Under the pieces are notes generated by a model. The model made no database searches and was not told the DNA's origin. It saw only the letters and a list, made by a program, of their open reading frames with translations. Positions 40,213 through 48,809 of a stretch of 64,000 nucleotides of DNA are shown in pieces. Source of the stretch: an uncultured Pseudohongiella sp. (GTDB lineage Bacteria > Pseudomonadota > Gammaproteobacteria > Pseudomonadales > Pseudohongiellaceae); contig OX638323.1 in assembly GCA_951812715.1 (NCBI GenBank), forward strand, positions 2,088,577 through 2,152,576. The letters are read 5' to 3'. Each line of letters starts with the position of its first letter. Position 1 is the first letter of the stretch. A program made the translations under genes and the position numbers.

Positions 40213-41066
40213 ATACCGAATTTCCCAGATTGCCCGATTTCGGATTCTCCTGGAGGAGTCTACAAGTAGAACCGGTGCGACTTTCAGGAGAAAGGATAAC
40301 CCTTGCTGCAATCGTGAAATCCGACGAGGGTGCGTTGCTCGTGCCGAGATTCGCGAGTTGGGAAAAATTGAGAAACCTGTATGGAGAAAAGTATGGCAGG
40401 GAACTTGAAAAGGCATTGTCTATCTGCCTGACTAAAGCCGAGGAACACTTCAGGAAAAGTCCTATATTTGCCGAATGGCTCCCTCCTATTGAAGGATTTT
40501 ACTTGGGAGATCCGAAACATTCCGTGGCCAATGACATGACGGAGGCCATAATGGTCGCCGGAAGGCATAGTTCGTCCATTAGTCTTGCCTCCCAGTTGAT
40601 GGAAACTGCATCAGGTTCGGCCAAAACGGCATCGGCCCCGGAAAAGTGGACTAGCAGGATCATCGAGGATGTCGGCGAACAGTGTTCCTGGATTGCTAAT
40701 TGCTTCAACGCAAGGGTGGATCTAAAAGCTGCGGACATGCAAATCAAGATTGGGCTGTTGACCGAACACTACGCGGCGCAATTTGAAGCGGTTTCCAGCC
40801 CCGCGGCCATCCCGAAAGCATTGTTGCGCGCGCAAGCCAAGCTATGGCAGTTAGATATGTTGCGGGAAGGCGACTTTCTTTTCAAACCAGAACATTGCGA
40901 GCTTCTGCTTGAAATTCCGCGGCCTAGAGATGGCGTGATCCACAACAAGATTAGGAAATTTGTCGAGGAAATTGCATACGAAGCCCAAAAAAAGGAGCTG
41001 GGGGTTTTTGCAACTTCATCCGCCACCGATGCGGCCCGCCATGTAATCGAAAAAGCTGCTGCCTGA
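40209..41066 (+). CDS. Unknown protein coupled to the HipA-like kinase
   Basis: 285 residues, not recognised. Soluble by eye; no signal peptide or TM. The N-terminal part (FSWRSLQVEPVRLSGERITLAAIV) has the feel of DUF3037-type partners (a VEPVR..ERI..AAIV strand), but I cannot claim that family. The middle (residues 75-250) is helical. ATG at 40209 overlaps the kinase stop (ATGA) with GAGAGG upstream, so production is linked to the kinase. It may be a substrate, an antidote or an adaptor. Composition is AT-richer than the window average, like its partner. Confidence 0.6.
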   Translation: MNTEFPRLPDFGFSWRSLQVEPVRLSGERITLAAIVKSDEGALLVPRFASWEKLRNLYGEKYGRELEKALSICLTKAEEHFRKSPIFAEWLPPIEGFYLGDPKHSVANDMTEAIMVAGRHSSSISLASQLMETASGSAKTASAPEKWTSRIIEDVGEQCSWIANCFNARVDLKAADMQIKIGLLTEHYAAQFEAVSSPAAIPKALLRAQAKLWQLDMLREGDFLFKPEHCELLLEIPRPRDGVIHNKIRKFVEEIAYEAQKKELGVFATSSATDAARHVIEKAAA

Positions 41067-41244
41067 TTTCTTAAAATACCTTTCAGCTTGCCTCTTCCTG
41101 TGTGCTATGAGAGGGGTATTGCCGACTAATTGCCGCTTCGGGATTGGCTTCTTACCTCTTGGTCCGGATTTTCGAGAGTTTCGCGAACCGGAATTGTAGA
41201 ATGTGCGTATTATTATTTGTGGGTTTAACTTTGGAGTCCGTTCG

Positions 41245-42720
41245 ATGACGCGTGTTTATTCATTGGCTAGCCATGCCGGCCTGTTTCTGTTCCTGATTTC
41301 GTTTGCCCAAGTGGGGTTCGCGGCGGAAGCGGCGGCCACGCTGGATCTGTCCGCCAGCGGCCTGGGAATCGCCGCTCTGGTGATCTTCGTTCTCGCCTAT
41401 GTGCTGGTGATCAGCGAAGAAAACATTCATCTGCGCAAATCGAAACCGGTGGTAGTCGCCGCCGGGGCGATATGGGTGCTGGTGGCGCTGGCCTATGCCG
41501 CCGCCGGCGAGACGGAACTGGCCGAGGAGCTAGTGGGGCACAATCTGCTGGAATTCGTCGAGCTGTTCCTGTTTCTGCTCGCGGCCATGACCTATATCAA
41601 CACCATGGAAGAGCGGGGCATCTTCAATCTTTTACGCGCGAAACTGGTCAGTTCCGGCTATTCCCTGCGCCGGCTGTTCTGGATTACCGGACTGATCTCC
41701 TTCTGCATGTCGCCATTGGCGGACAACCTGACCACGGCGCTACTGATGGCCGCCGTAGTGGTTTCGCTCGGCGGCGCCAATACCCGCTTTGTCGTGCTGG
41801 GCTGCATCAATGTGGTCGTGGCGGCGAACGCCGGCGGCGTGTTCAGCCCCTTCGGCGACATTACCACGCTGATGATCTGGCAGGCCGGTCATGTGCAGTT
41901 CCAGGAATTTTTCGTGCTGGTGATTCCTTCGATCGTCAACTGGGTCGTTACCGCGAGCATCATTAGTCTGGCGGTATCCAACGAGAAGCCGGCGGCGATC
42001 CAGGAACAGGCCCAGGTCAAATATGGCGGCTGGGTTGTCGTCGGCCTGTTCGGGCTGACCATCGTCATGGCGGTGAGTTTCCACAACTTCCTGCATCTGC
42101 CGCCGGTGCTGGGCATGATGACCGGTCTCGGCTTGCTCAAACTTTATGGCTATTACCTGCAATTGCGGGATTCGGGTCATGTGGGTTCGGATAGGGTCGA
42201 TTCCCTGGCTACCGGCGACATGGCGCTGTTCGGGGAATCCATGCATCACGACGCAGTCGAGGCGGGCAACGAGCCCTACAATATCTTTCACAACTTGCAG
42301 CGCGCCGAATGGGATACGCTGATTTTCTTCTATGGCATCATTCTTTGCGTCGGCGGGCTCGGCGCGTTCGGATATCTGGCGGTGGTTTCCGAATTCACCT
42401 ATGTGGATCTGGGGCCGACCGTAGCCAATATCCTGGTGGGATTCGCCTCGGCGCTGATCGACAATATCCCGGTAATGTTCGCCGTGCTCGAGATGGCGCC
42501 GGAAATGGATCTTGGGCAATGGCTGCTGATTACGCTGACGGCGGGCGCCGGTGGCTCGATGTTGTCGATCGGTTCAGCCGCGGGGGTCGCCGTAATGGGT
42601 CAGGCGCGAGGCGTTTACACCTTTTTCGCGCACCTGAAATGGAGTTGGGCCATCGCGATCGGCTATTTCGCCAGCATCGGCACACACTTCCTGCTCAACG
42701 GCGCATATTTCATTGGCTGA
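41245..42720 (+). CDS. nhaD: NhaD-type Na+/H+ antiporter
   Basis: 491 residues, about 12-13 TM helices, N-terminus with signal-like segment (MTRVYSLASHAGLFLFLISFAQVGFAAEA). NhaD hallmarks of the ion-transporter superfamily: ISFCMSPLADNLTTALLMAAV, AANAGGVFSPFGDITTLMIW and LIDNIPVMFAVLEM, with conserved Asp and Asn in both half-repeats, and GSMLSIGSAAGVAVMG. Exports sodium in exchange for protons, in keeping with a saline habitat. Start ATG at 41245 has TTTGGAGT upstream. Followed by a family B repeat. Confidence 0.93.
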   Translation: MTRVYSLASHAGLFLFLISFAQVGFAAEAAATLDLSASGLGIAALVIFVLAYVLVISEENIHLRKSKPVVVAAGAIWVLVALAYAAAGETELAEELVGHNLLEFVELFLFLLAAMTYINTMEERGIFNLLRAKLVSSGYSLRRLFWITGLISFCMSPLADNLTTALLMAAVVVSLGGANTRFVVLGCINVVVAANAGGVFSPFGDITTLMIWQAGHVQFQEFFVLVIPSIVNWVVTASIISLAVSNEKPAAIQEQAQVKYGGWVVVGLFGLTIVMAVSFHNFLHLPPVLGMMTGLGLLKLYGYYLQLRDSGHVGSDRVDSLATGDMALFGESMHHDAVEAGNEPYNIFHNLQRAEWDTLIFFYGIILCVGGLGAFGYLAVVSEFTYVDLGPTVANILVGFASALIDNIPVMFAVLEMAPEMDLGQWLLITLTAGAGGSMLSIGSAAGVAVMGQARGVYTFFAHLKWSWAIAIGYFASIGTHFLLNGAYFIG

Positions 42721-42724
42721 AGTC

Positions 42725-42905
42725 TGATCGGCGAAGCCGGCAAAAAGCTACGTTATTAGAGGGCCGAACGGCTTGCCGAGGGCGAGGATAAGCGATCGTG
42801 AAGCGAAGCTTCATGCCCAGGCCGAGCGCCACCGAGTTATGTCCGGTGGCCGGACCGGCAAGACCGGGGCCTGTCGAAGTCGCCAAACCCGCGCCAGGGA
42901 TGGCA
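42725..42905 (+). repeat. Dispersed structured repeat family B, copy 6
   Basis: Begins TGATCGGCGAAGCCGGCAA five bases after the nhaD stop and ends GCGCCAGGGATGGCA. Has the middle block (CTTGCCGAGGGCGAGGATAAG). It fills the gap between convergent nhaD and the M20 peptidase. Confidence 0.85.
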
Positions 42906-42942
42906 GGCAGTTCTGCTGGAAAGCAAGTATTTTGGACGCGAA

Positions 42943-44370
42943 TCAGTTTGCTCCCGCCACGTTAACCAGAGTCCGATAGATCATCTCGGTTCCTTCGGCC
43001 AGGGATTGCACCGATACGCGCTCGTCGTTGCCATGCATGCGCGACAGGTCTTCCTGGTCGATGGGATAGGGATAGATGCCGTAGACCGGAACGCCCCGAT
43101 TGCGCCAGGCGCCGGCGTCGGTGCCGGCCTGGAACAGGTAGGACGTTACCAGGGCTTCCGGATATTGCTGTCTGGCGGACGCCGCCAAAGCCTGATACAG
43201 CTCGGTGTCTTCGGGCGACGGCATTTGCCGGGAGCGTTGCTGCAATCTGGCCAGCGCCGCTTGCTGGCTTTCATCGGCGCCGGTGAGAATTTCGACGATA
43301 ATCGCCGGATCGGCAGTCGCCCGCCGCACTTCTTCGATGAATACCGCGACGTCGGTTCCCGGAATCAGACGGAAATTGACTAGCACGCTGGCGGCGCCGG
43401 GTATGACATTGGTGCGGAAACCGCCTTCGATGATCACCGGCGCTATGGTGTTACGCATGAAAGCGCGCAACAGCGGATCGACGCTGATTTGCCGGTCCGC
43501 CCGGGCCAGCCGCGCCGCGTCGGTTCCGGCGACCAGATCCTCGAACCAGATTTTCTCCGGTTCCTCGGCGGTTAGCGCCAGAGTCTGGAAAAATTGTCGC
43601 GTTATCGGAATCAGTTGCACGCCGGAATCGTATTCAGACAGCCGCTCCAGCGCTCGCGCCAAAGCGAAAATGGCATTGTCGGGGCGCGGCATGGAAGAGT
43701 GAATACTGTGGCCGGCGGCGGTAATTCGCAAAGTAACCGAGAACTTGTCCGCGGTTGAGATGCTCACATAGCGCACCTCATCCGAGCCATCGCGCTTGAT
43801 GATCCAGCCCCCTTCGTTGAGGGAGAATTCCGCGTCGATCAGGTGCCAGTGATTGCGGGCCAGCCAGCCTGTGCCATAACTGCCGCCTTCTTCGTCTGCC
43901 TCGGCCAGAAAGATTACATCGCGCGCCAGGGAGACCTCGTCGCGAGCGAGTTGCATGACGGCTTCCGCGAACACGGCGAGACCGCCCTTGAAATCGATCG
44001 CTCCCCGGCCATGGACATAGCCGTCAACGATGTCGCCACCGAAGGGATTCTGGGTCCACAGGTCTCTTTCCACACCGACCACGTCGGCATGGGCGGCGAG
44101 CAGGATCGGCCGCTTCGAGCCGTCGCCGCGCAGCCTGGCGATGAAGTGCGCCTTGCCGGCGGCGGGCGTCTCGATGATCGAAACCTCGAAGCCGAGCGCT
44201 TCGAACTTCGGCCGCAGCAATTCAGCTACCGCGCCTTCATTGCCGGGCGGGTTGGAAGTGTTGACCCGGATAACTTCGCTCAGCAATTCAGCGGTGGGGT
44301 TGCTTTGGGCCAGCGCCTGGGCGCCGATCAGGCTCAGCGCGAAGGTCAAAAAATAACGGGCTGATCTCAT
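42943..44370 (-). CDS. Secreted M20-family metallopeptidase
   Basis: 475 residues with a signal peptide (MRSARYFLTFALSLIGAQALAQ). Two-zinc M20 site: LLAAHADVV, GRGAIDFKGG (bridging Asp) and EADEEGG (catalytic Glu pair), followed by the dimerisation lid domain. Similar proteins are annotated as carboxypeptidase G2-like or CPS1-like. Exported, so probably a scavenging dipeptidase or carboxypeptidase. A small secreted protein and a larger secreted protein lie upstream on the same strand and could be cotranscribed. Confidence 0.88.
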   Translation of the reverse strand: MRSARYFLTFALSLIGAQALAQSNPTAELLSEVIRVNTSNPPGNEGAVAELLRPKFEALGFEVSIIETPAAGKAHFIARLRGDGSKRPILLAAHADVVGVERDLWTQNPFGGDIVDGYVHGRGAIDFKGGLAVFAEAVMQLARDEVSLARDVIFLAEADEEGGSYGTGWLARNHWHLIDAEFSLNEGGWIIKRDGSDEVRYVSISTADKFSVTLRITAAGHSIHSSMPRPDNAIFALARALERLSEYDSGVQLIPITRQFFQTLALTAEEPEKIWFEDLVAGTDAARLARADRQISVDPLLRAFMRNTIAPVIIEGGFRTNVIPGAASVLVNFRLIPGTDVAVFIEEVRRATADPAIIVEILTGADESQQAALARLQQRSRQMPSPEDTELYQALAASARQQYPEALVTSYLFQAGTDAGAWRNRGVPVYGIYPYPIDQEDLSRMHGNDERVSVQSLAEGTEMIYRTLVNVAGAN

Positions 44371-44422
44371 TTGATTGTCTCTTGTCGATGGATGTAGAGC
44401 GGCCGGAAATGGCGTGACGGCT

Positions 44423-44848
44423 TCACTCGCCGGAAACCCGAATTCCGAACGGATCGATTTCGATCAGTACATTGGTCATGCCGGTAATGTCCACCGGCGG
44501 GGCGCCGGAAGCGTCGTGTTCGGCGAAGACCAGCACCCGGACCGCGTTCTCGGCCCGTTCGGGCAGAGTCAGGCGTTCCGAGTCAAAGCCTTGGGGAATG
44601 AAGGTGCTGACCAGGTCGAAAACTGCGCCGAGTTCCCTGGTCAGCGCCCGGCGATCGGCGTACCAGGCCGACTTCGTGGCCGGGATGCGAGCGGCCGTGC
44701 CCTCGTCGTAAAGGAACAGCACATCGACGCCGGTAATCTCGATCGCGTTGGGATCGAGCCGGGAACGGATTTCAACGAACTCGACCGCCGCTGCCGCGTT
44801 GGCCGCGAACACAACCAGTATCAGAATCGAAAGTGCCTGGCGCGACAT
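44423..44848 (-). CDS. Small exported protein of unknown function
   Basis: 141 residues with a signal peptide (MSRQALSILILVVFAANAAAA). The mature part reads FVEIRSRLDPNAIEITGVDVLFLYDEG, then a mixed region, and ends IDPFGIRVSGE. No cysteines, no lipobox, no motif I recognise. It lies 52 bases upstream of the M20 peptidase on the same strand, so joint expression is possible. Confidence 0.6.
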   Translation of the reverse strand: MSRQALSILILVVFAANAAAAVEFVEIRSRLDPNAIEITGVDVLFLYDEGTAARIPATKSAWYADRRALTRELGAVFDLVSTFIPQGFDSERLTLPERAENAVRVLVFAEHDASGAPPVDITGMTNVLIEIDPFGIRVSGE

Positions 44849-44983
44849 AGCCAGCCTCGTTTATCGGCCTGGCGCGGCTGCTGGCTGCCGGATGCTGAAT
44901 TTGGGCATTGCAGCCTGGTTCCGGAACAGTGCCGAGCAGGAAACAGGCCGCAACCGGTAATGGGTTCCGGCCTGCTTCACGAT

Positions 44984-45994
44984 TTAGTTTTCGTCGGTTT
45001 CGACGTCACCCTGGACGCCTCTGGGAGAGCCGTCGCCATTGAAGCCCATGACTTCATATCGGCGCCAGCCGGCCAGGATGCCATGCAGGCCGTGATTGCC
45101 TTCGTGGCAGGCGTATTCGAATACCGGGTCGGGCGATTTGCGCAAGGGTAGCTTGGCCGACCAGGAAACATCCCAGGACAGCGGGTCGCTTACCGTAAAA
45201 TCGTACTCGATAGTATTTTCGTCGACATAGCGGAATCGTTCTTCTACCACGGTCTGGTCGGACATGCCGCGCAAGTTGTAGTGGTGATAAAAGTGCTGGG
45301 TATGGACCACCAGGTCATCGCCATCCCAGTATCCGATAGAGTCGCCTTCCCACTTGAGTTGCCTGGTGTGATGTTCGCTGTCGAGACGGATTATGCGGGC
45401 CGAATGCACCATTTCGTTCAGGATCATAACGGTATCTTCGGTCTGGACGATCTGCATGTTGTTGTTATAGGAACCGGGAATCATGGGCGGTCCGCCGACG
45501 AATCCGGTGATGCAGCGGTCTACCGTGGTGCGGCCTTCAGGTCCGGCGCTGTTAAAGATCATTTCCCGATATTTGGCGCGCCGTTGCTGGCCGGCTTCGT
45601 TCAATGGCGGCATGCGGCCGTTGGGAGGATCGTATATGAGCGAGGTGCGACGGTCGTAAATGGTCTCGCTGCCGCGCTCATACCAGAATTCGTTATAGGA
45701 AATCACGCCTGGCGGATAACCGGCGCCGCCGACGCTGTCGATGATGAGATCGCGGTTCTGGCGCCGGTTCTCATAGGCTTCCCATTCCGCGGCTTGTTCT
45801 TCGGTCAGCACTTCGAGATGTTCGAGTTCGGACGGCCTGTTCAGGGGCGTCAGGGTACGGAATGTATAAGTACCCTGGAGATCCGGATGGCCGTATTCGG
45901 TGCGCGGAATGTCCTCGGATTGAGCCAGCGCCAGACAGGAGAGCAGGCTGACGGTGATGGCGGCGAGCGTCTTGCCGGTGATATTGCAGGTCAT
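44984..45994 (-). CDS. Exported protein of unknown function
   Basis: 336 residues with a signal peptide (MTCNITGKTLAAITVSLLSCLALAQ). The mature start, YGHPDLQGTYTFRTLTPLNRP, resembles a large group of uncharacterised exported proteins of marine and soil bacteria that open with PDLxGxW/T. RIIRLDSEHH, YWDGDDLVVHTQHF and YACHEGNHGLHGILAG are further landmarks; the last has a CHEGN motif with possible metal ligands. Start MTCN preferred over the ATG four codons earlier because TTGGAGG precedes it. The 274 bases upstream hold no evident gene. Confidence 0.65.
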   Translation of the reverse strand: MTCNITGKTLAAITVSLLSCLALAQSEDIPRTEYGHPDLQGTYTFRTLTPLNRPSELEHLEVLTEEQAAEWEAYENRRQNRDLIIDSVGGAGYPPGVISYNEFWYERGSETIYDRRTSLIYDPPNGRMPPLNEAGQQRRAKYREMIFNSAGPEGRTTVDRCITGFVGGPPMIPGSYNNNMQIVQTEDTVMILNEMVHSARIIRLDSEHHTRQLKWEGDSIGYWDGDDLVVHTQHFYHHYNLRGMSDQTVVEERFRYVDENTIEYDFTVSDPLSWDVSWSAKLPLRKSPDPVFEYACHEGNHGLHGILAGWRRYEVMGFNGDGSPRGVQGDVETDEN

Positions 45995-46268
45995 GGGAAC
46001 CTCCAAACGTCAGTTGAATGCCGGAAAGGAATGCCAACGCCAGAAAGTACGCTGGTTACTTCCTTTTTTCAAGGTTTCGTTGTTGCCGCTATTGCATCAT
46101 ACAGAGTCCAGCCCGCGCTCGATGTTGCCAGACACTTGTCCCGCCCGCCAAACCGCCAATCATTGAGTTGCCTCAGCCGGTGCTTGGCGGATTGTGAGGT
46201 TTTGAATTGGTTTATGGCGTGGTTTAATCTTCGTTGCTTCGCATTTGACGCCTCCCGGGTTGGATTCC

Positions 46269-47864
46269 GTGCCGAAGTCAGTTAGCAAACGCCTGCGCCG
46301 GCAAGCTTTGAAGGAAGATCGTCTTGAACTGCATTCCGGTGAGAGGATTCTCGCGCTGCCGGCGCTGATGGCCGGTGGTTTGTTGCTGCTGAGTTTGTTG
46401 CCGCGAGTACAGGAAAACAAAGTTCTCCTTGCGTCCACTCTTGGCGCCGGAGCGGCGCTGCTGTTCTGGCTGGGGTGGCAGTGGATCGGGAATCGGCGTA
46501 GCGGCGAGTATCCGTCGATTCGCCTGCTGTTGCGGCCACAGCATTATGTGCAGGCGCTGGTGCAGAGCAGTGTATTTTTGTATTGGGGCTATTACTGGGG
46601 CCCGGTTTACGATCATTTCTGGCTGCTGGCAGCGCAATTGCTGTTCGCTTACGGCTTCGACATGTTGCTGGCCTGGTCGCGCAAGCGGAAATATCTGCTC
46701 GGCTTCGGGCCTTTTCCGATCATTTTCAGCATCAATCTGTTTCTCTGGTTCCGCGACGACTGGTTCTATCTGCAATACCTGATGCTGGCGGCGGGATTCA
46801 TGGGCAAGGAGTATGTGCGCTGGCGCCGGGAGGGTCGCAATGTGCACATTTTCAACCCTTCGGCGTTCGCGCTTGGCCTGTTTTCATTGGCGCTGATCGT
46901 TACCGGCACGACCGGGCTGACCTGGGGGCAGGAAATCGCTTCGACCTTGACCCTGGCGCCGAATATTTACGCCTTCCTTTTTCTGGCTGGCCTGGTGGTG
47001 ATGTATTTCTTCTCGATCACGCTGGTGGCGGGTATGGCGGCGATATCGCTGTTTGTCATGAGCGCGCTTTATTTTGCCTTTACCGGAGTGCCCTATTTCA
47101 TCGATGCGGAAATTCCCGCGGCGGTTTTTCTCGGCTTGCACCTGCTGGTGACCGACCCCTCCACTTCGCCGCGCACGCCCCTGGGCAAGGCGCTGTTCGG
47201 CGTGCTTTACGGGCTCGGAGTGTTCGGCCTGTACACCTTGCTCGGGGCGCTGGGCGCGCCGACTTTCTATGACAAGCTGCTTTGCGTGCCCCTGCTCAAT
47301 CTGAGCGTGATCGCCATTGATCGTGCGGTGAAATCGATCCCGTCCGAGTCCTGGGCGATGCTGTGGAAGCGTGACTGGAATCCATCCCGCGCCAATCTGG
47401 CGCATATGGCGCTATGGATGACGGTATTCGCGGGAGTTTCCTTCGCCGGCAAGACCGACAGCCGCCATACCGGCGACAGTATTCCTTTCTGGCGGCAGGC
47501 TTGCGCGGAATCACTGCCGAATGCCTGTAACCGGCTACTGCAATTGCAGTCGACCTATTGCAGTGACAATTCTGCCTGGGCCTGCAATGAGTTGGGAGCG
47601 CATTTCCGGGAAGGCCGCATCGTTGACGCGGATATGGAACTTTCCCTGGAGTTCTTCTCTCGCGCTTGCGAGTTGAAATCCATGGCCGCCTGCCAGAACT
47701 TGCTGCGCGCCGACGCGTTGTACCGTCTACCGCCGGGGGATCTGGATCTGCGCCTGCTGCTGCGTGAGGGTGGACTGAACCTGATGGAAATGCCTTTGGC
47801 CGAACTGTACCGGCGCGCCTGTGACCACGACTGGCAGTTTGCTTGCGTGGAGCACCGCACATGA
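46269..47864 (+). CDS. NqrB/RnfD-like membrane protein with cysteine-rich Sel1-like C-terminus
   Basis: About 531 residues. The membrane part (to about residue 350) has 8-10 helices and RnfD/NqrB-type segments: NVHIFNPSAFALGLFSLAL and AAVFLGLHLLVTDPSTSPRTPLGKALFGVLYG. No Thr in the usual FMN-attachment setting is obvious. The C-terminal 130 residues carry short Cys-bracketed helices (CAESLPNACNRLL, CSDNSAWACNELG, CELKSMAACQNLL, CDHDWQFACVEH), like Sel1-type repeats. The start is uncertain: GTG at 46269 is used; TTG at 46245 or 46260 are alternatives. Its stop overlaps the next start (ATGA). Not part of an rnf or nqr operon. Confidence 0.75.
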   Translation: MPKSVSKRLRRQALKEDRLELHSGERILALPALMAGGLLLLSLLPRVQENKVLLASTLGAGAALLFWLGWQWIGNRRSGEYPSIRLLLRPQHYVQALVQSSVFLYWGYYWGPVYDHFWLLAAQLLFAYGFDMLLAWSRKRKYLLGFGPFPIIFSINLFLWFRDDWFYLQYLMLAAGFMGKEYVRWRREGRNVHIFNPSAFALGLFSLALIVTGTTGLTWGQEIASTLTLAPNIYAFLFLAGLVVMYFFSITLVAGMAAISLFVMSALYFAFTGVPYFIDAEIPAAVFLGLHLLVTDPSTSPRTPLGKALFGVLYGLGVFGLYTLLGALGAPTFYDKLLCVPLLNLSVIAIDRAVKSIPSESWAMLWKRDWNPSRANLAHMALWMTVFAGVSFAGKTDSRHTGDSIPFWRQACAESLPNACNRLLQLQSTYCSDNSAWACNELGAHFREGRIVDADMELSLEFFSRACELKSMAACQNLLRADALYRLPPGDLDLRLLLREGGLNLMEMPLAELYRRACDHDWQFACVEHRT

Positions 47865-48799
47865 ACACCAGTCCTGCTAACGAAACCGCGCCGGTCTCGA
47901 GCGGCGGCCACACCGGCTTCGTTCTGCTGGCGATTATTGTCGCTTTTATCTTTTTCTGGCTGTACCGCAATGCGTCCGCTCCCGAAGCCGAGACCGACGC
48001 CGGCCAGGTTTCCGGTCTTGACGGCTTTCGCGCGGATGCCTGGCTGCTACCTGGCGAAGACCTGCTTGGATTCGTCGAAGTGCCGGCCGGGAGCTTCATC
48101 ATGGGCAGCGATCCGCTGCAGGATCCGATGGCCTATGAGAACGAGCGCTGGTCGGCGGGCAGGCGGCAGGGCAATCCGGAATTGCCGGCGTTCTATATCG
48201 GCAAATACGAAGTCACCGTGGCGCAATTCAATGTCTTCGCGGCGCAATCCGGCGGCAGGGTCGCGGCGCGCGGTGGCGCGCCCGCCTTTCCGGTAACCGG
48301 CGTGACCTGGCCCGAGGCCTTGGCCTACGGGCGTTGGCTCGGCGCGCGGATGCTTTCCGCGCCGGCCACTCCCGCGACTATTCGGCAGGCGCTGGAGTCC
48401 GGCTGGCGCGTCTCCCTACCGTCGGAGGCGCAATGGGAGAAGGCCGCGCGGGGCGCTGACGGCCGCATCTATCCGTGGGGTTCGGCGCCTGGCGGCGGCA
48501 ATGCCAATTTCGGCGGCGGCGGTGCGCGGGAAGTGACCGCGGGGGCCTGTCCGCAATGCAGTTACGGGCTTGCGGACATGGCCGGCAATGTCTGGGAAAT
48601 GACCGCCAGCCCCTTGCAAAGCTATCCCTTCGATCCGGCCGACGATGCGCTCGGCCTGGGCGGCGACGCCCTGTTCGTCATGCGCGGCGGTTCCTACGCC
48701 GATGCCGCCAACAACGTTCGCGCCGCCGTGCGCGGGGCGGTCGATCCCGGTGTGCGCAATCCCGGCATCGGTTTCCGTCTGGTGATTTCTCCGCCTTGA
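47861..48799 (+). CDS. Membrane-anchored formylglycine-generating-enzyme-like (SUMF1/FGE-sulfatase) protein
   Basis: 312 residues. N-terminal TM helix (GFVLLAIIVAFIFFWLY, about 25-41), then an FGE-sulfatase domain: EVPAGSFIMGSD, FYIGKYEVTVAQFNVF, VTWPEALAYGRWLGARM, LPSEAQWEKAARG, DMAGNVWEMTAS and MRGGSYADAANNVRAA. The paired Cys of true formylglycine-generating enzymes is not clearly present, so it may be a binding or structural homologue. Coupled by ATGA to the NqrB/RnfD-like gene. No sulfatase gene is nearby. Confidence 0.85.
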   Translation: MNTSPANETAPVSSGGHTGFVLLAIIVAFIFFWLYRNASAPEAETDAGQVSGLDGFRADAWLLPGEDLLGFVEVPAGSFIMGSDPLQDPMAYENERWSAGRRQGNPELPAFYIGKYEVTVAQFNVFAAQSGGRVAARGGAPAFPVTGVTWPEALAYGRWLGARMLSAPATPATIRQALESGWRVSLPSEAQWEKAARGADGRIYPWGSAPGGGNANFGGGGAREVTAGACPQCSYGLADMAGNVWEMTASPLQSYPFDPADDALGLGGDALFVMRGGSYADAANNVRAAVRGAVDPGVRNPGIGFRLVISPP

Positions 48800-48809
48800 G
48801 CGCGGTCGA

